From a virus: a stretch of DNA of 64,000 bases. A program made the position numbers and the translations under genes. The notes under the pieces are model-generated. The model was not told the origin of the DNA. It was given only the letters and a program-made list of their open reading frames with translations, and ran no database searches. Positions 46,580 through 53,668 of the stretch are shown one piece after another (position 1 is the stretch's first letter; each line of letters begins with the position of its first letter). The stretch is taken from positions 1 to 64,000 of the IMG/VR virus record IMGVR_UViG_3300043256_000274. One strand, written 5' to 3'.

Positions 46580-47092
46580 TCATTTCGGGAAGACGTCAGG
46601 GGTGCGAGTCCACCGGTACTGATTGAGGAAGGCCGCGATCGGATCGGGAAGCATGGTGCGATTGAACCAAGCAGCTAGGTTTCCGATCATGGCGTTGGCG
46701 TTGGCGTTGCCCATGCGAAGCTGATCGTTCGCCCAGAGGAAGAGTTCGAGCTTGTCGAGAGCCTGTACCCAGGTACGCTCGTCGTCGGTGAGTTCGACCT
46801 TCCAGCCCATCTTCTTCTCGATGCGTGCCTCTATCTGTGCCATGCGCTTCGCCAGCATCGGCTCCCCCAGCTTGGTCGGTCCAGGCATGTCGCCTGTCCA
46901 GCGCTCGGGGAAGTCGTGGAACATGATCGCCAGCATGACGTTGCGCGTCACCACGGGCATCAGGAGCCACGCCAGCGTCATCATGTCGAGGGAGTGTTGG
47001 CCCACGGTGTACGAGCCGTGGTGAGGCATGGTGTGGGCACGCTCGACGTAGCTACACTCCCGCAGGATGGCAACCTGAATGTTGAGGTCCAT
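46580..47092 (-). CDS. HD-domain phosphohydrolase
   Basis: A 170-residue protein. RAHTMPHHGSYTVGQHSL, AIMFHDFPERWTGDMPGP and a later ALDKLELFLWAND give the H..HD..D order of HD hydrolases of the YfbR/5'-nucleotidase type; phage members can be dNTPases. ATG 47092 is taken rather than one six codons upstream. It precedes the methylase with ATGA coupling (AAATGAC). Confidence 0.75.
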   Translation of the reverse strand: MDLNIQVAILRECSYVERAHTMPHHGSYTVGQHSLDMMTLAWLLMPVVTRNVMLAIMFHDFPERWTGDMPGPTKLGEPMLAKRMAQIEARIEKKMGWKVELTDDERTWVQALDKLELFLWANDQLRMGNANANAMIGNLAAWFNRTMLPDPIAAFLNQYRWTRTPDVFPK

Positions 47093-47096
47093 GGCA

Positions 47097-47369
47097 CTAG
47101 TCGGATCCACCGATGGAGTCCTCCGCTAGTATGCGCTGTAGCTCGGCTTGTTCGGCTGCCTCTTCCGCTTCACCCGCCTGCGCCTCGCGCATCCTCTCGG
47201 CTGCCTGCTGGAGCATGAGTCCAGCGTTCGCTAGGGCGCACGGCAGGCAGGGCTCGTACTTCACGATCGGACCGACCTCGGTCCGCGTTCCCTGGCTGAT
47301 GACGGGGTAGGTAATCGTCCTGCAGCCACACGGCTCTTCTTCGACAGTCGGTTCTCCGGTGAAGGTCAT
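47097..47369 (-). CDS. Hypothetical Cys-rich protein, 90 aa
   Basis: The ATG at 47369 (MTFTGEPTVEEEPCGCRTIT) overlaps the upstream stop (TCATGACC). CGC and CLPC pairs suggest a zinc site; the C-terminal half is an Ala/Glu/Gln-rich helix (REAQAGEAEEAAEQAELQ). Function unknown. Confidence 0.5.
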   Translation of the reverse strand: MTFTGEPTVEEEPCGCRTITYPVISQGTRTEVGPIVKYEPCLPCALANAGLMLQQAAERMREAQAGEAEEAAEQAELQRILAEDSIGGSD

Positions 47370-48181
47370 GATTGATCGAACCCAAACGTTGGGCGTTCTT
47401 CTCCTGGTGAGATGATGACGGTGAGCGGGGAGATGTTGGGGGACTGGTCGCCGGCGTACTCGCATCCGGTTCCTTCGCTCATCTCGAAAGCATCGACGCA
47501 GCCGAGAGGATCCAGCCAGCGACCGATACAACTGTACCCTAGTCGCATGTCGACTTGGCGTGGGTTCATGCCAAGGGCCATCCAGTCTCTTCGAGACTGG
47601 ATGTACCCACACGATGGACACACGAACCGCCAGTCGTTGACATCAGGCCCGAACAAAGTTCGGCCCTGCTGTTGCCATTCGGCCATTGTGACCTCGGGCC
47701 ACTCGTCGCTCCACGGCTTCGGCCCGTAGATGTACGTCTCCCAGTTGACCCAGCCGTTCTCGGTGTGGAAGCCCCACTTCCTGGTCTTTCGGCCGTGGAT
47801 CACAAGCGTCGTGCAGGTCGGCGAAACGTAGATGATCCTGTGGGCTCCCTCGGCTCGGCAGAAGTTGAACCAGCGACGGTCTTTCAGCCAGATACCTTCT
47901 TCACCTTCGATTGGCCTGATCTCCTGATACCAGCCGCGCAGTACGAACGAGATGAAGTTCCACGGGTGGTCGTGCATGTGTCGATCAGGGTCCGGACACT
48001 TGATGCGGTGGACGAACACGGAGAACCACGGGCAGCGGAAGACGATGAGTCGCCGTAGGTAGACCGGTACAGCAGGGCCAGTCGTCTGGCCCTGCTGGCT
48101 CGTAATGTCCCACCAGCGCCAGAGGACCCACCGTTGCTTTTCGAGTGGGTCCTGTTTCCTGTGGAAGAAGGGCTTGATCAT
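47366..48181 (-). CDS. Cupin-like protein with a C-terminal zinc-finger domain
   Basis: A 271-residue protein. Residues 68-150 contain HMHDHPWNFISFVLRGWYQE and RWNF..H-like histidines in a cupin pattern. From about 185 CPSCGYIQSRRDWMALGMNP is a zinc-ribbon type domain seen at the end of other phage proteins. It overlaps the RNR stop (GCGAATGATC). Two perfect hairpins are inside (47579-47603, 48071-48096). The biochemical role is unknown. Confidence 0.6.
   Translation of the reverse strand: MIKPFFHRKQDPLEKQRWVLWRWWDITSQQGQTTGPAVPVYLRRLIVFRCPWFSVFVHRIKCPDPDRHMHDHPWNFISFVLRGWYQEIRPIEGEEGIWLKDRRWFNFCRAEGAHRIIYVSPTCTTLVIHGRKTRKWGFHTENGWVNWETYIYGPKPWSDEWPEVTMAEWQQQGRTLFGPDVNDWRFVCPSCGYIQSRRDWMALGMNPRQVDMRLGYSCIGRWLDPLGCVDAFEMSEGTGCEYAGDQSPNISPLTVIISPGEERPTFGFDQS
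47579..47603. repeat. Perfect intragenic inverted repeat, arms 11, loop 3
   Basis: CATCCAGTCTC and GAGACTGGATG flank TTC in the cupin-like gene. It carries the same TCCAGTCTC word as the iteron-like copies at 15 kb. Confidence 0.9.
48071..48096. repeat. Perfect intragenic inverted repeat, arms 11, loop 4
   Basis: AGCAGGGCCAG and CTGGCCCTGCT flank TCGT in the cupin-like gene. Confidence 0.9.
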
Positions 48182-50808
48182 TCGCAGTCTCCGGTGATGG
48201 CGCAGGAGATCACCGCGCCTCGCTTGCCGTCCTTGTTGTACGTGGTACAGCCTTTACATCCGAGCTCCCAAGCTCGGATGTAAATACCCTTGAAGTCGTC
48301 CCAGGACATCGAGCCATCGACGTTGCAGGTCTTGGATACGGCGCTGTCCACGTAGGACTGCGCCGTAGCCAGCACCGCCAGATGTTCGTTTGCTGTGACC
48401 TCACCCGCTGTCTTGCCGCGGACGCCGAGGAACCGGGACCCGTAGTCCTCGAAGCGATATGTCCGCGCGACCTGATCGCTGTCGATGATCTCGCGGTCGA
48501 CCTCATAGGCGAACACCGGCTCGATGCCGCTGCTGATGTTGTCAGCGCACAGGCTGATCGTCCCTGTGGGCGCGATGGAGAGTAGGTGAGAGTTGCGGGT
48601 ACCGTACCGGCCGATGTCCGCACGGACGTCGGCCGGTAGAGTCTGGATGAACTCCCCCGCCTGGTAGCGCGCGTCGAACAGCGGGAACGGACCCTTCTCT
48701 CGGGCCAGCGCAACGCTGGCCCGATACGACTCGTCCCGCAAGACAGTCAGGATGGTCGCCAAGGTACTGACGAACATCTCGCTGCCGTACTCGAAGCCCA
48801 TGGCTTCCAGTGCGTTCGCTACGCCCGTCACACCCAGACCCATTCGGCGCTTCGACTTGGCCTCGCGCTCCTGCTCAGGCAGTGGATAGGTGGCGACGTC
48901 GATGACATTGTCCATGGCCCGTACGACCAGGGGGATGTCGGCCTGGAAGAGGTCGTAGTCGAACTCCCAATGGAACTCCTCGCCGGTCATGCCCCCGCCG
49001 TCGTAGCCGAGATGTCGACCCTGTTTCAGATACATCGTCAGGTTGAACGACCCCAACAGACACGCACCGTAGGGCGAGAGCGGCTGCTCTCCACATGGGT
49101 TCGTGGCCGCGATGGTCTCGCAGTACCACAGATTGTTCGCGGCGTTGATGCGGTCAATGAAGAGGACACCGGGCTCACCCCAATCCCACGTTGACCGCAT
49201 GATGGTCTCCCACAACGCACGGGCGTTGATCTGCCGGACGTTCTGCCCCTCGAAGCGTAGCCAGAAGAGTGCATCGTCACGGACAGCTTCCATGAACTCA
49301 TCCGTCACCGCGACCGAGATGTTGAAGGCCGTCAGCGCGTTCGTGTTCTGTTTCGCATGGACGAACTCCTCAATGTCGGGGTGGTCGACGCGCAGAACCC
49401 CCATCTGGGCACCGCGACGATGGCTCGCGGCCGAGATGCAGACGCAGCCGGCGTTGAAGATGCCCATGAAGGGAAGCGGCCCCGCGGAGTGGGTCTGTAG
49501 CTTCTTGATCAGCGCACCCCTGGGCCTCAGCGTCGAGAAGTCGTAGCCGATCCCGCCTCCCATCTGGAGGGTGGCGAGGGCCTCGTCGAGGCGTTGGGTG
49601 ATGGAGCCATCGCCGACTCGCAGCGAGTCGGCGATAGTCCCCGACACAAAACACTGACCAGTGTGAATTCCACCCTCCAAAACAAACGAGTCGGTGGACT
49701 TGACGCGCGGACAATACGTCATGCCTTTGCGTATTGATCCGATCTCAGCTACGCGCCAACCAGCTTTTCGAGGCACGAACCGATCACGGTGATGCTCCAT
49801 CAGGAAGTCAGCGTTCGTCAGTGATGCGCGGTCGAAACGGAGGTTTCCGGACTCCTTGTTGCGCTCTCCAAAATTCGTAGTGGCCTTGAGTTTTGACCAA
49901 CCTAGCGGGTGGAAGCCAGCGACAGGAGCCCAGCGTCGGCACCACTGGACCTCGTCCGGGGCCATGCAGATTGTAACTTCTGGCTGCGTAGATACGCAGC
50001 CGTCTGTAGCTATCCATCCGCGCATGAACCCACGCAAGTATGCAGGAGAGACGTCGAGCGGTAGCACTTTGAGATTACTGTCAGACTCAATCACCACGAA
50101 CGGATCACCACCACAGGAGTTTGGGTGGGTCACTGAAAGTGCTGGAAGGAATCGTTCGAGAGTTGCCTTTGCACCACAGAGGCGAATCTGGAATCGACCT
50201 GCGCGTCGGAATGAGCCATCGCCATAGATGATGCCGTGGGCAAGACCATCCAAATAGTTGATGGGGCATTCTCCGCGGTCTTGTTCTGTTTTTAGTCCAG
50301 GCGCGTGAAGGTATGCAATCGACAAACCTCGACGCAAGTTACCAGTTACGCACTCCGACCCATCTGCAAGGATCCAGCGATGGTCTGGTGTTGCCCAGAC
50401 GGTTTGGGAGATGCGTCCTGACGTGAGTCTAACCTCTCGTAGATCGCGGATGCCGAACTCATTGATCTTTGCTCGTTGCCACTCGCCGTTGCCGTCGAGC
50501 AACGTAACCTCTCCATATTCATAGGCTGTTGAGAGATCAATCACACCATGCTCTCTCGTAATGAACCGGGTGCCTGCCTCTAGACAGTTGTACGGCGTGA
50601 TGTTGCGCGTGCTACCGATGGCCAACTGTATTCGGCCTCCAGCCAAGAAGCGCTGTTCGAGCAGGATCTCCCGGTAGGGTTTGTAGTGCTCGCCGGGAGC
50701 GAGCACTACAGCCTGCCGGTTGCATGCCTCTTCGAAGCTCTCCCCCGGGCCGCGGTACTTTGCGGCGTGCTGCAGGTCACACTCGGGAACTTGCGGTCCG
50801 TAGGTCAT
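48178..50808 (-). CDS. nrdJ: Class II (B12-dependent) ribonucleotide reductase containing an intein
   Basis: An 876-residue precursor. The exteins have NITPYN before the intein and CFVSGTI after it, LATLQMGGGIGYDFSTL, NPCGEQPLSPYGACLLGSFNL with the active-site Cys region, and ELGCKGCTTYNKDGKRGA near the C-terminus, the pattern of adenosylcobalamin-dependent NrdJ. The intein is residues 75-385, leaving 565 extein residues. The enzyme makes dNTPs for phage DNA. Perfect hairpins lie at 48253, 48605, 48701, 49609 and 50682, all outside the intein. Confidence 0.9.
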   Translation of the reverse strand: MTYGPQVPECDLQHAAKYRGPGESFEEACNRQAVVLAPGEHYKPYREILLEQRFLAGGRIQLAIGSTRNITPYNCLEAGTRFITREHGVIDLSTAYEYGEVTLLDGNGEWQRAKINEFGIRDLREVRLTSGRISQTVWATPDHRWILADGSECVTGNLRRGLSIAYLHAPGLKTEQDRGECPINYLDGLAHGIIYGDGSFRRAGRFQIRLCGAKATLERFLPALSVTHPNSCGGDPFVVIESDSNLKVLPLDVSPAYLRGFMRGWIATDGCVSTQPEVTICMAPDEVQWCRRWAPVAGFHPLGWSKLKATTNFGERNKESGNLRFDRASLTNADFLMEHHRDRFVPRKAGWRVAEIGSIRKGMTYCPRVKSTDSFVLEGGIHTGQCFVSGTIADSLRVGDGSITQRLDEALATLQMGGGIGYDFSTLRPRGALIKKLQTHSAGPLPFMGIFNAGCVCISAASHRRGAQMGVLRVDHPDIEEFVHAKQNTNALTAFNISVAVTDEFMEAVRDDALFWLRFEGQNVRQINARALWETIMRSTWDWGEPGVLFIDRINAANNLWYCETIAATNPCGEQPLSPYGACLLGSFNLTMYLKQGRHLGYDGGGMTGEEFHWEFDYDLFQADIPLVVRAMDNVIDVATYPLPEQEREAKSKRRMGLGVTGVANALEAMGFEYGSEMFVSTLATILTVLRDESYRASVALAREKGPFPLFDARYQAGEFIQTLPADVRADIGRYGTRNSHLLSIAPTGTISLCADNISSGIEPVFAYEVDREIIDSDQVARTYRFEDYGSRFLGVRGKTAGEVTANEHLAVLATAQSYVDSAVSKTCNVDGSMSWDDFKGIYIRAWELGCKGCTTYNKDGKRGAVISCAITGDCE
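48253..48284. repeat. Perfect intragenic inverted repeat, arms 14, loop 4
   Basis: TTTACATCCGAGCT and AGCTCGGATGTAAA flank CCCA near the nrdJ 3' end. Confidence 0.95.
48605..48638. repeat. Near-perfect intragenic inverted repeat, arms 16
   Basis: TACCGGCCGATGTCCG and CGGACGTCGGCCGGTA form a 16-bp stem with one G-T pair and a two-base top, in nrdJ. Confidence 0.85.
48701..48723. repeat. Perfect intragenic inverted repeat, arms 10, loop 3
   Basis: CGGGCCAGCG and CGCTGGCCCG flank CAA, in nrdJ. Confidence 0.9.
49609..49635. repeat. Perfect intragenic inverted repeat, arms 12, loop 3
   Basis: ATCGCCGACTCG and CGAGTCGGCGAT flank CAG, in nrdJ just after the intein. Confidence 0.9.
49654..50586 (-). 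mobile_element. Intein with LAGLIDADG-like homing endonuclease in nrdJ
   Basis: 311 residues from Cys75 to Gln385. The N-terminal splicing block is CLEAGTRFITREHG and block B is TPDHRWILADG. The endonuclease region has LDGLAHGIIYGDGSF and LRGFMRGWIATDG, a LAGLIDADG-type pair. The C-terminal block is RVAEIGSIRKGMTYCPRV followed by TDSFVLEGGIHTGQ, ending in Gln rather than the usual Asn, directly before Cys+1. Confidence 0.9.
50682..50710. repeat. Perfect intragenic inverted repeat, arms 12, loop 5
   Basis: TGTAGTGCTCGC and GCGAGCACTACA flank CGGGA, near the nrdJ 5' end. Confidence 0.95.
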
Positions 50809-51038
50809 TCGGGAAATCGTCCGATGACGACGTAGAAGATGGCAGCGAGGATGCGCTCACGGTCGGCAGTGGACGCACCTTCGGGAAGAAGACTAGAGAG
50901 GGGCTCGTACTGAGATCGTAGTTCCGCCATGCGCTCTTTGATCGATGCCAATTCCAGACGGGAACTGGCAGTTTCAACGTTCGCACGCGCAAGACGGGTC
51001 TTGTCTTGCGCGTGGAAGTAGTCAGCGAGATCACTCAC
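50805..51038 (-). CDS. Hypothetical helical protein, 77 aa, GTG start
   Basis: GTG 51038 overlaps the upstream stop (TGGTGAGTG). VSDLADYFHAQDKTRLARAN is followed by a long charged helix and a short hydrophobic end (AAIFYVVIGRFPE). A hairpin (50985-51013, arms 11, loop 7) lies in it. Couples into nrdJ by GAATGA. Function unknown. Confidence 0.5.
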   Translation of the reverse strand: MSDLADYFHAQDKTRLARANVETASSRLELASIKERMAELRSQYEPLSSLLPEGASTADRERILAAIFYVVIGRFPE

Positions 51039-51301
51039 CAGCCAAGCCTTATGCGCAGGCGCTCTAGGAACGAGCGACGCAGAGGCCACTCTTCGACCCG
51101 CAGCACGACTTCATCAGTGAGGATCTCGACCCCATCGGCATATATATCGAGTGTGACATGCAGCAGTCCATCGTCGGCACCCGCTTTCATTTCGACGGAC
51201 TTTACCGAGAGTTTCTCAGTCACGTCCTCATCTCCAAGAAAGACCTGGAAGTCTTTGTTGATGTTGGGACCAATTTTGATTCGTAGCTGGTTATTCTTCA
51301 T
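51035..51301 (-). CDS. Hypothetical protein, 88 aa
   Basis: MKNNQLRIKIGPNINKDFQV: beta-rich, with an alternating pattern (LLHVTLDIYADGVEI) and a basic end (SFLERLRIRLGW). Coupled on both sides by ATGA and GTG overlaps. No family is recognised. Confidence 0.55.
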   Translation of the reverse strand: MKNNQLRIKIGPNINKDFQVFLGDEDVTEKLSVKSVEMKAGADDGLLHVTLDIYADGVEILTDEVVLRVEEWPLRRSFLERLRIRLGW

Positions 51302-51444
51302 TTCGTTTCCTCAAGAATGTCCTGCACTCGACAGAACGAGCACAAGATTGTGGATTCATCATTTTGCACCACGCGACAACCGACAGGTCGGCCACAGCGT
51401 TCGCAGCTAGGTGCGTCTTCCTCTTGGCTGCAGATGAGTTTCAC
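51298..51444 (-). CDS. Small zinc-ribbon protein, 48 aa, GTG start
   Basis: GTG 51444 lies just inside the end of the helicase gene. The protein has CERCGRPVGC and CSFC, a zinc-ribbon set. Its stop overlaps the next ATG. Function unknown. Confidence 0.55.
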   Translation of the reverse strand: MKLICSQEEDAPSCERCGRPVGCRVVQNDESTILCSFCRVQDILEETK

Positions 51445-52655
51445 TGGATCACCGTCACAGTCTTGGCGGCACGGGTCAAAGCCGTGTACATCCAACGAGA
51501 CGCATCTTGTCGGAAGCACGAACTCTCATCTATGATACAGACCGAGTCATACTGACTGCCTTGGCTCTTATGACAGGTGATCGCGTAGGCGAAGTCGAAG
51601 CACTGAGCGCCGCGGATCTCGTAGTGGGGGATCTCGTCCTCGGTGCCCAGGAAGTATTGCTTGTGGGCTGTGACCGTGAACGAGTAAGCATCCTCCTCAC
51701 CGGATGCAGCGATGGTGAGGAGCAGCTTGTCGCCTGTGGGGTCGTCCTCGACTCCGACGACATCCCACTGGCTGCCGTTGAGCAGGCCCGTGTCGGCGTC
51801 GTTGCGGAGGCAGATTAGCCGATCCCCTACCACAGGTAGGGGATCGTCTATCCCCATGACGCGCTCTCGGATGCGGCTATTGATTCGGCGCCGCGTCACG
51901 TTCCGGCCGCAGATGACTTGATCGAACGCCGCGAGGTCGGCCGTTGTCAGGCTGTTCTTCTTCACCACCTTCGCATCCCCCTCGGGCCGTAGGTTGAGCG
52001 AGCGCCCAGCACGGACCGCTGTGGCCATGGCGAGGATAGGAGATCCAGCGGCTTGCCGGTGGATCTCCGTCAAAAGGCAATCTGCCTTTTGACATGTAAA
52101 GTAGCCGGTGCCGCGGACGGGCGGAAGCTGGGCGGGGTCTCCAAGTGCCAGGATTGGGCAACCGAAGCTCTCCAGGTCTTGGCCGATCTGCATGTCGACC
52201 ATGGAGACCTCGTCGAGGATCAGGAGCGACGCCTCACGTAGCTCGGACTCAAGGTTCAGGTTGAACGCCGGCTTCTTGAGGTTCTTACTCTCCTCGCGAA
52301 AGAGGAGTTGGAGTTCTCGGAGACGAACTTCGTCCTTCTCGGCTTCCATCTGCTCTCGGATCTTCGTCAACTTCTGAGCGCACTTGGCGCGAGGGATGTA
52401 GATGAGCGAGTGAATCGTGCGGGCACCGTAGCAGCCCTTGGAGTTGAGCACAAGCGCAGCCTTGCCAGTGAAGGCCGCGAAGATGACGTTGCCACCGATC
52501 GCTTCGGCGATGGCCTTGGCGATCGTCGTCTTGCCGGTGCCGGCGTAGCCGAAGAGCCGGAAGACCGGAGGCTGGTGAATGTCACCATGCGACAGCGCTT
52601 CGTGCCACTTGAGCACAGCGTCGATCGCGCCTTGCTGTTCGGGTGTCCATTCCAT
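51441..52655 (-). CDS. RecD/Dda-like SF1 helicase
   Basis: A 404-residue SF1B helicase. Walker A is GYAGTGKTTIA, Walker B LILDEVSMVD, motif III GDPAQLPPVRG and late motifs ITCHKSQGSQYDSV and ALTRAAK. It would unwind DNA in replication or recombination. Two perfect hairpins (51821-51845, 52069-52093) are inside. Confidence 0.85.
   Translation of the reverse strand: MEWTPEQQGAIDAVLKWHEALSHGDIHQPPVFRLFGYAGTGKTTIAKAIAEAIGGNVIFAAFTGKAALVLNSKGCYGARTIHSLIYIPRAKCAQKLTKIREQMEAEKDEVRLRELQLLFREESKNLKKPAFNLNLESELREASLLILDEVSMVDMQIGQDLESFGCPILALGDPAQLPPVRGTGYFTCQKADCLLTEIHRQAAGSPILAMATAVRAGRSLNLRPEGDAKVVKKNSLTTADLAAFDQVICGRNVTRRRINSRIRERVMGIDDPLPVVGDRLICLRNDADTGLLNGSQWDVVGVEDDPTGDKLLLTIAASGEEDAYSFTVTAHKQYFLGTEDEIPHYEIRGAQCFDFAYAITCHKSQGSQYDSVCIIDESSCFRQDASRWMYTALTRAAKTVTVIQ
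51821..51845. repeat. Perfect intragenic inverted repeat, arms 11, loop 3
   Basis: GATCCCCTACC and GGTAGGGGATC flank ACA, in the helicase gene. Confidence 0.9.
52069..52093. repeat. Perfect intragenic inverted repeat, arms 11, loop 3
   Basis: GTCAAAAGGCA and TGCCTTTTGAC flank ATC, in the helicase gene. Confidence 0.9.
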
Positions 52656-52951
52656 CAGTTGTTACCCAAGCATTCAGTACAAACAATCCACTTTCCAGCA
52701 CGACTAGGACCGTAACCTTTCTGATTACAGAAAGTGCAGATGCCAAGGTAGGCGGCTCGCGGATCTTTCGCAAGCTGTTCGACCCGCGCTCGATCGTCTT
52801 TGTCACGCTGGATCTTGTCCGCCGCCAGGCCGGATTCTGATATCCAGGCTGCGCACGCAAGGACACCGGTCGCACTAGCGGCCCAGTATTCGCCCATGCA
52901 CAGGAACATAAGGGTGAAGGCAGCGAAGAGTACAGGAAAGACGTTCTTCAT
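52655..52951 (-). CDS. Membrane protein with C-terminal zinc ribbon, 98 aa
   Basis: MKNVFPVLFAAFTLMFLCMG and a second hydrophobic stretch form one or two membrane helices; residues 65-98 contain CTFC and CTEC, a zinc ribbon. Coupled to the helicase by TGATG. Function unknown. Confidence 0.55.
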   Translation of the reverse strand: MKNVFPVLFAAFTLMFLCMGEYWAASATGVLACAAWISESGLAADKIQRDKDDRARVEQLAKDPRAAYLGICTFCNQKGYGPSRAGKWIVCTECLGNN

Positions 52952-53094
52952 AAGGTCTCGCAGTATTCTCGTAGATTCTCGCGTGCGATCTCTTCGGTAT
53001 CGTAGGGTCCATAACTCTCAGACCAAGTCTCGTTCCAAAAGAACCATCCCTGGACGTCAATTCTCTGAAAGATCGGATCGTTGCTTTGTTCCAT
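52948..53094 (-). CDS. Hypothetical protein, 48 aa
   Basis: MEQSNDPIFQRIDVQGWFFW to LREYCETL: aromatic and acidic. The ATG at 53094 overlaps the upstream stop as TGATG and the stop overlaps the next start. Function unknown. Confidence 0.5.
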   Translation of the reverse strand: MEQSNDPIFQRIDVQGWFFWNETWSESYGPYDTEEIARENLREYCETL

Positions 53095-53321
53095 CAGGAT
53101 ATCCCGAAGAGTTGGAGGATTCGCTGTAGCCCACGCGCAGCCTCTTTGCAGTCGACTTTGGTCTTGCCCCAACTCACAGCATGTGTTTTCCCATCGGGTC
53201 CGAAAGACAAGACGAGCACTTGTGTCTGACCATACTGTTCGCCGTAGCGTTTTGCAGCGGCCACTGGGATTCGTTTCGGGGGTTTCTTCATGGGGGGAGG
53301 TTGGGCAGTTTTCATTCTCAT
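53094..53321 (-). CDS. Small basic protein, 75 aa
   Basis: MRMKTAQPPPMKKPPKRIPV: a Pro/Lys-rich start, then a short beta region and a helix ending LFGIS. An internal ATG (MKKPPKRIP) is an alternative start; neither has a clear ribosome-binding site. Possibly nucleic-acid binding. Confidence 0.5.
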   Translation of the reverse strand: MRMKTAQPPPMKKPPKRIPVAAAKRYGEQYGQTQVLVLSFGPDGKTHAVSWGKTKVDCKEAARGLQRILQLFGIS

Positions 53322-53668
53322 GCCCAGGAGGGAGGTTTAGACCAGCGCGAGCTCGGCCTCGTCGAAGACGGGGCAGAAGTCGGGCACGGTCACGTTGCGT
53401 TTGGCTGGTAAAGGCCGTAGGCAACCCCTTGCGCACAACTTTTCTCTAGGTGCGTGCTCTAGTTGTAAGGTGGAGGGTTGCTACGTGTGGTCCCCCTCCG
53501 GAGACCAAACTGACGGGCGTAGCTCCTAGGCAGGGCCGGTGGTCGGTGATCCCTTCCCTGCCTGGACCCGTTCATACAGTCACCGTGGGTCCGTGTAAGG
53601 TGGGGGTAGCTCCCGTGCGGTTCCATCCACACAACCGCCGCCCCCTGGGTCCAAGATAGCTACTTGGT
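53322..53668. other. Non-coding interval with imperfect direct repeat
   Basis: No gene is supported in about 350 bp. It holds two similar elements beginning TGTAAGGTGG (about 53469 and 53595), each followed by related G-rich and C-rich runs, and two stems (GGACCC/GGGTCC; GCAGGG/CCCTGC). It lies between two coding blocks and may carry a promoter, a terminator or a structured RNA. Confidence 0.4.

Larger units (their letters stand above)
45822..46583 (-). pseudogene. C5-cytosine DNA methyltransferase interrupted by in-frame UAA
   Basis: The N-terminal 106 codons (46583-46266) encode HFFAGIGVWSHALKQAGW (motif I), TGSCPCQPFS with the catalytic Cys (motif IV), and RHLWPHFFRLI, then UAA at 46263-46265. 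The same frame continues as QCRPPVIFGEQVARKAG, ADLSACGVGAPHLRQRLYF and the motif-X-like RVGRLRGYGNAIVAPLATEF, and stops at 45822. Without the stop it is a normal 253-residue methylase. UAA is followed by CAG, a context that can favour readthrough, so expression is possible but unproved. Confidence 0.75.

Noticed and set aside
10060-52093. N4-like hairpin promoters or classical terminators as the sole explanation of the intragenic hairpins
   Set aside because: Stems are longer than N4 promoters, loops share no sequence, and no U-tract follows, so neither idea fits without further data.
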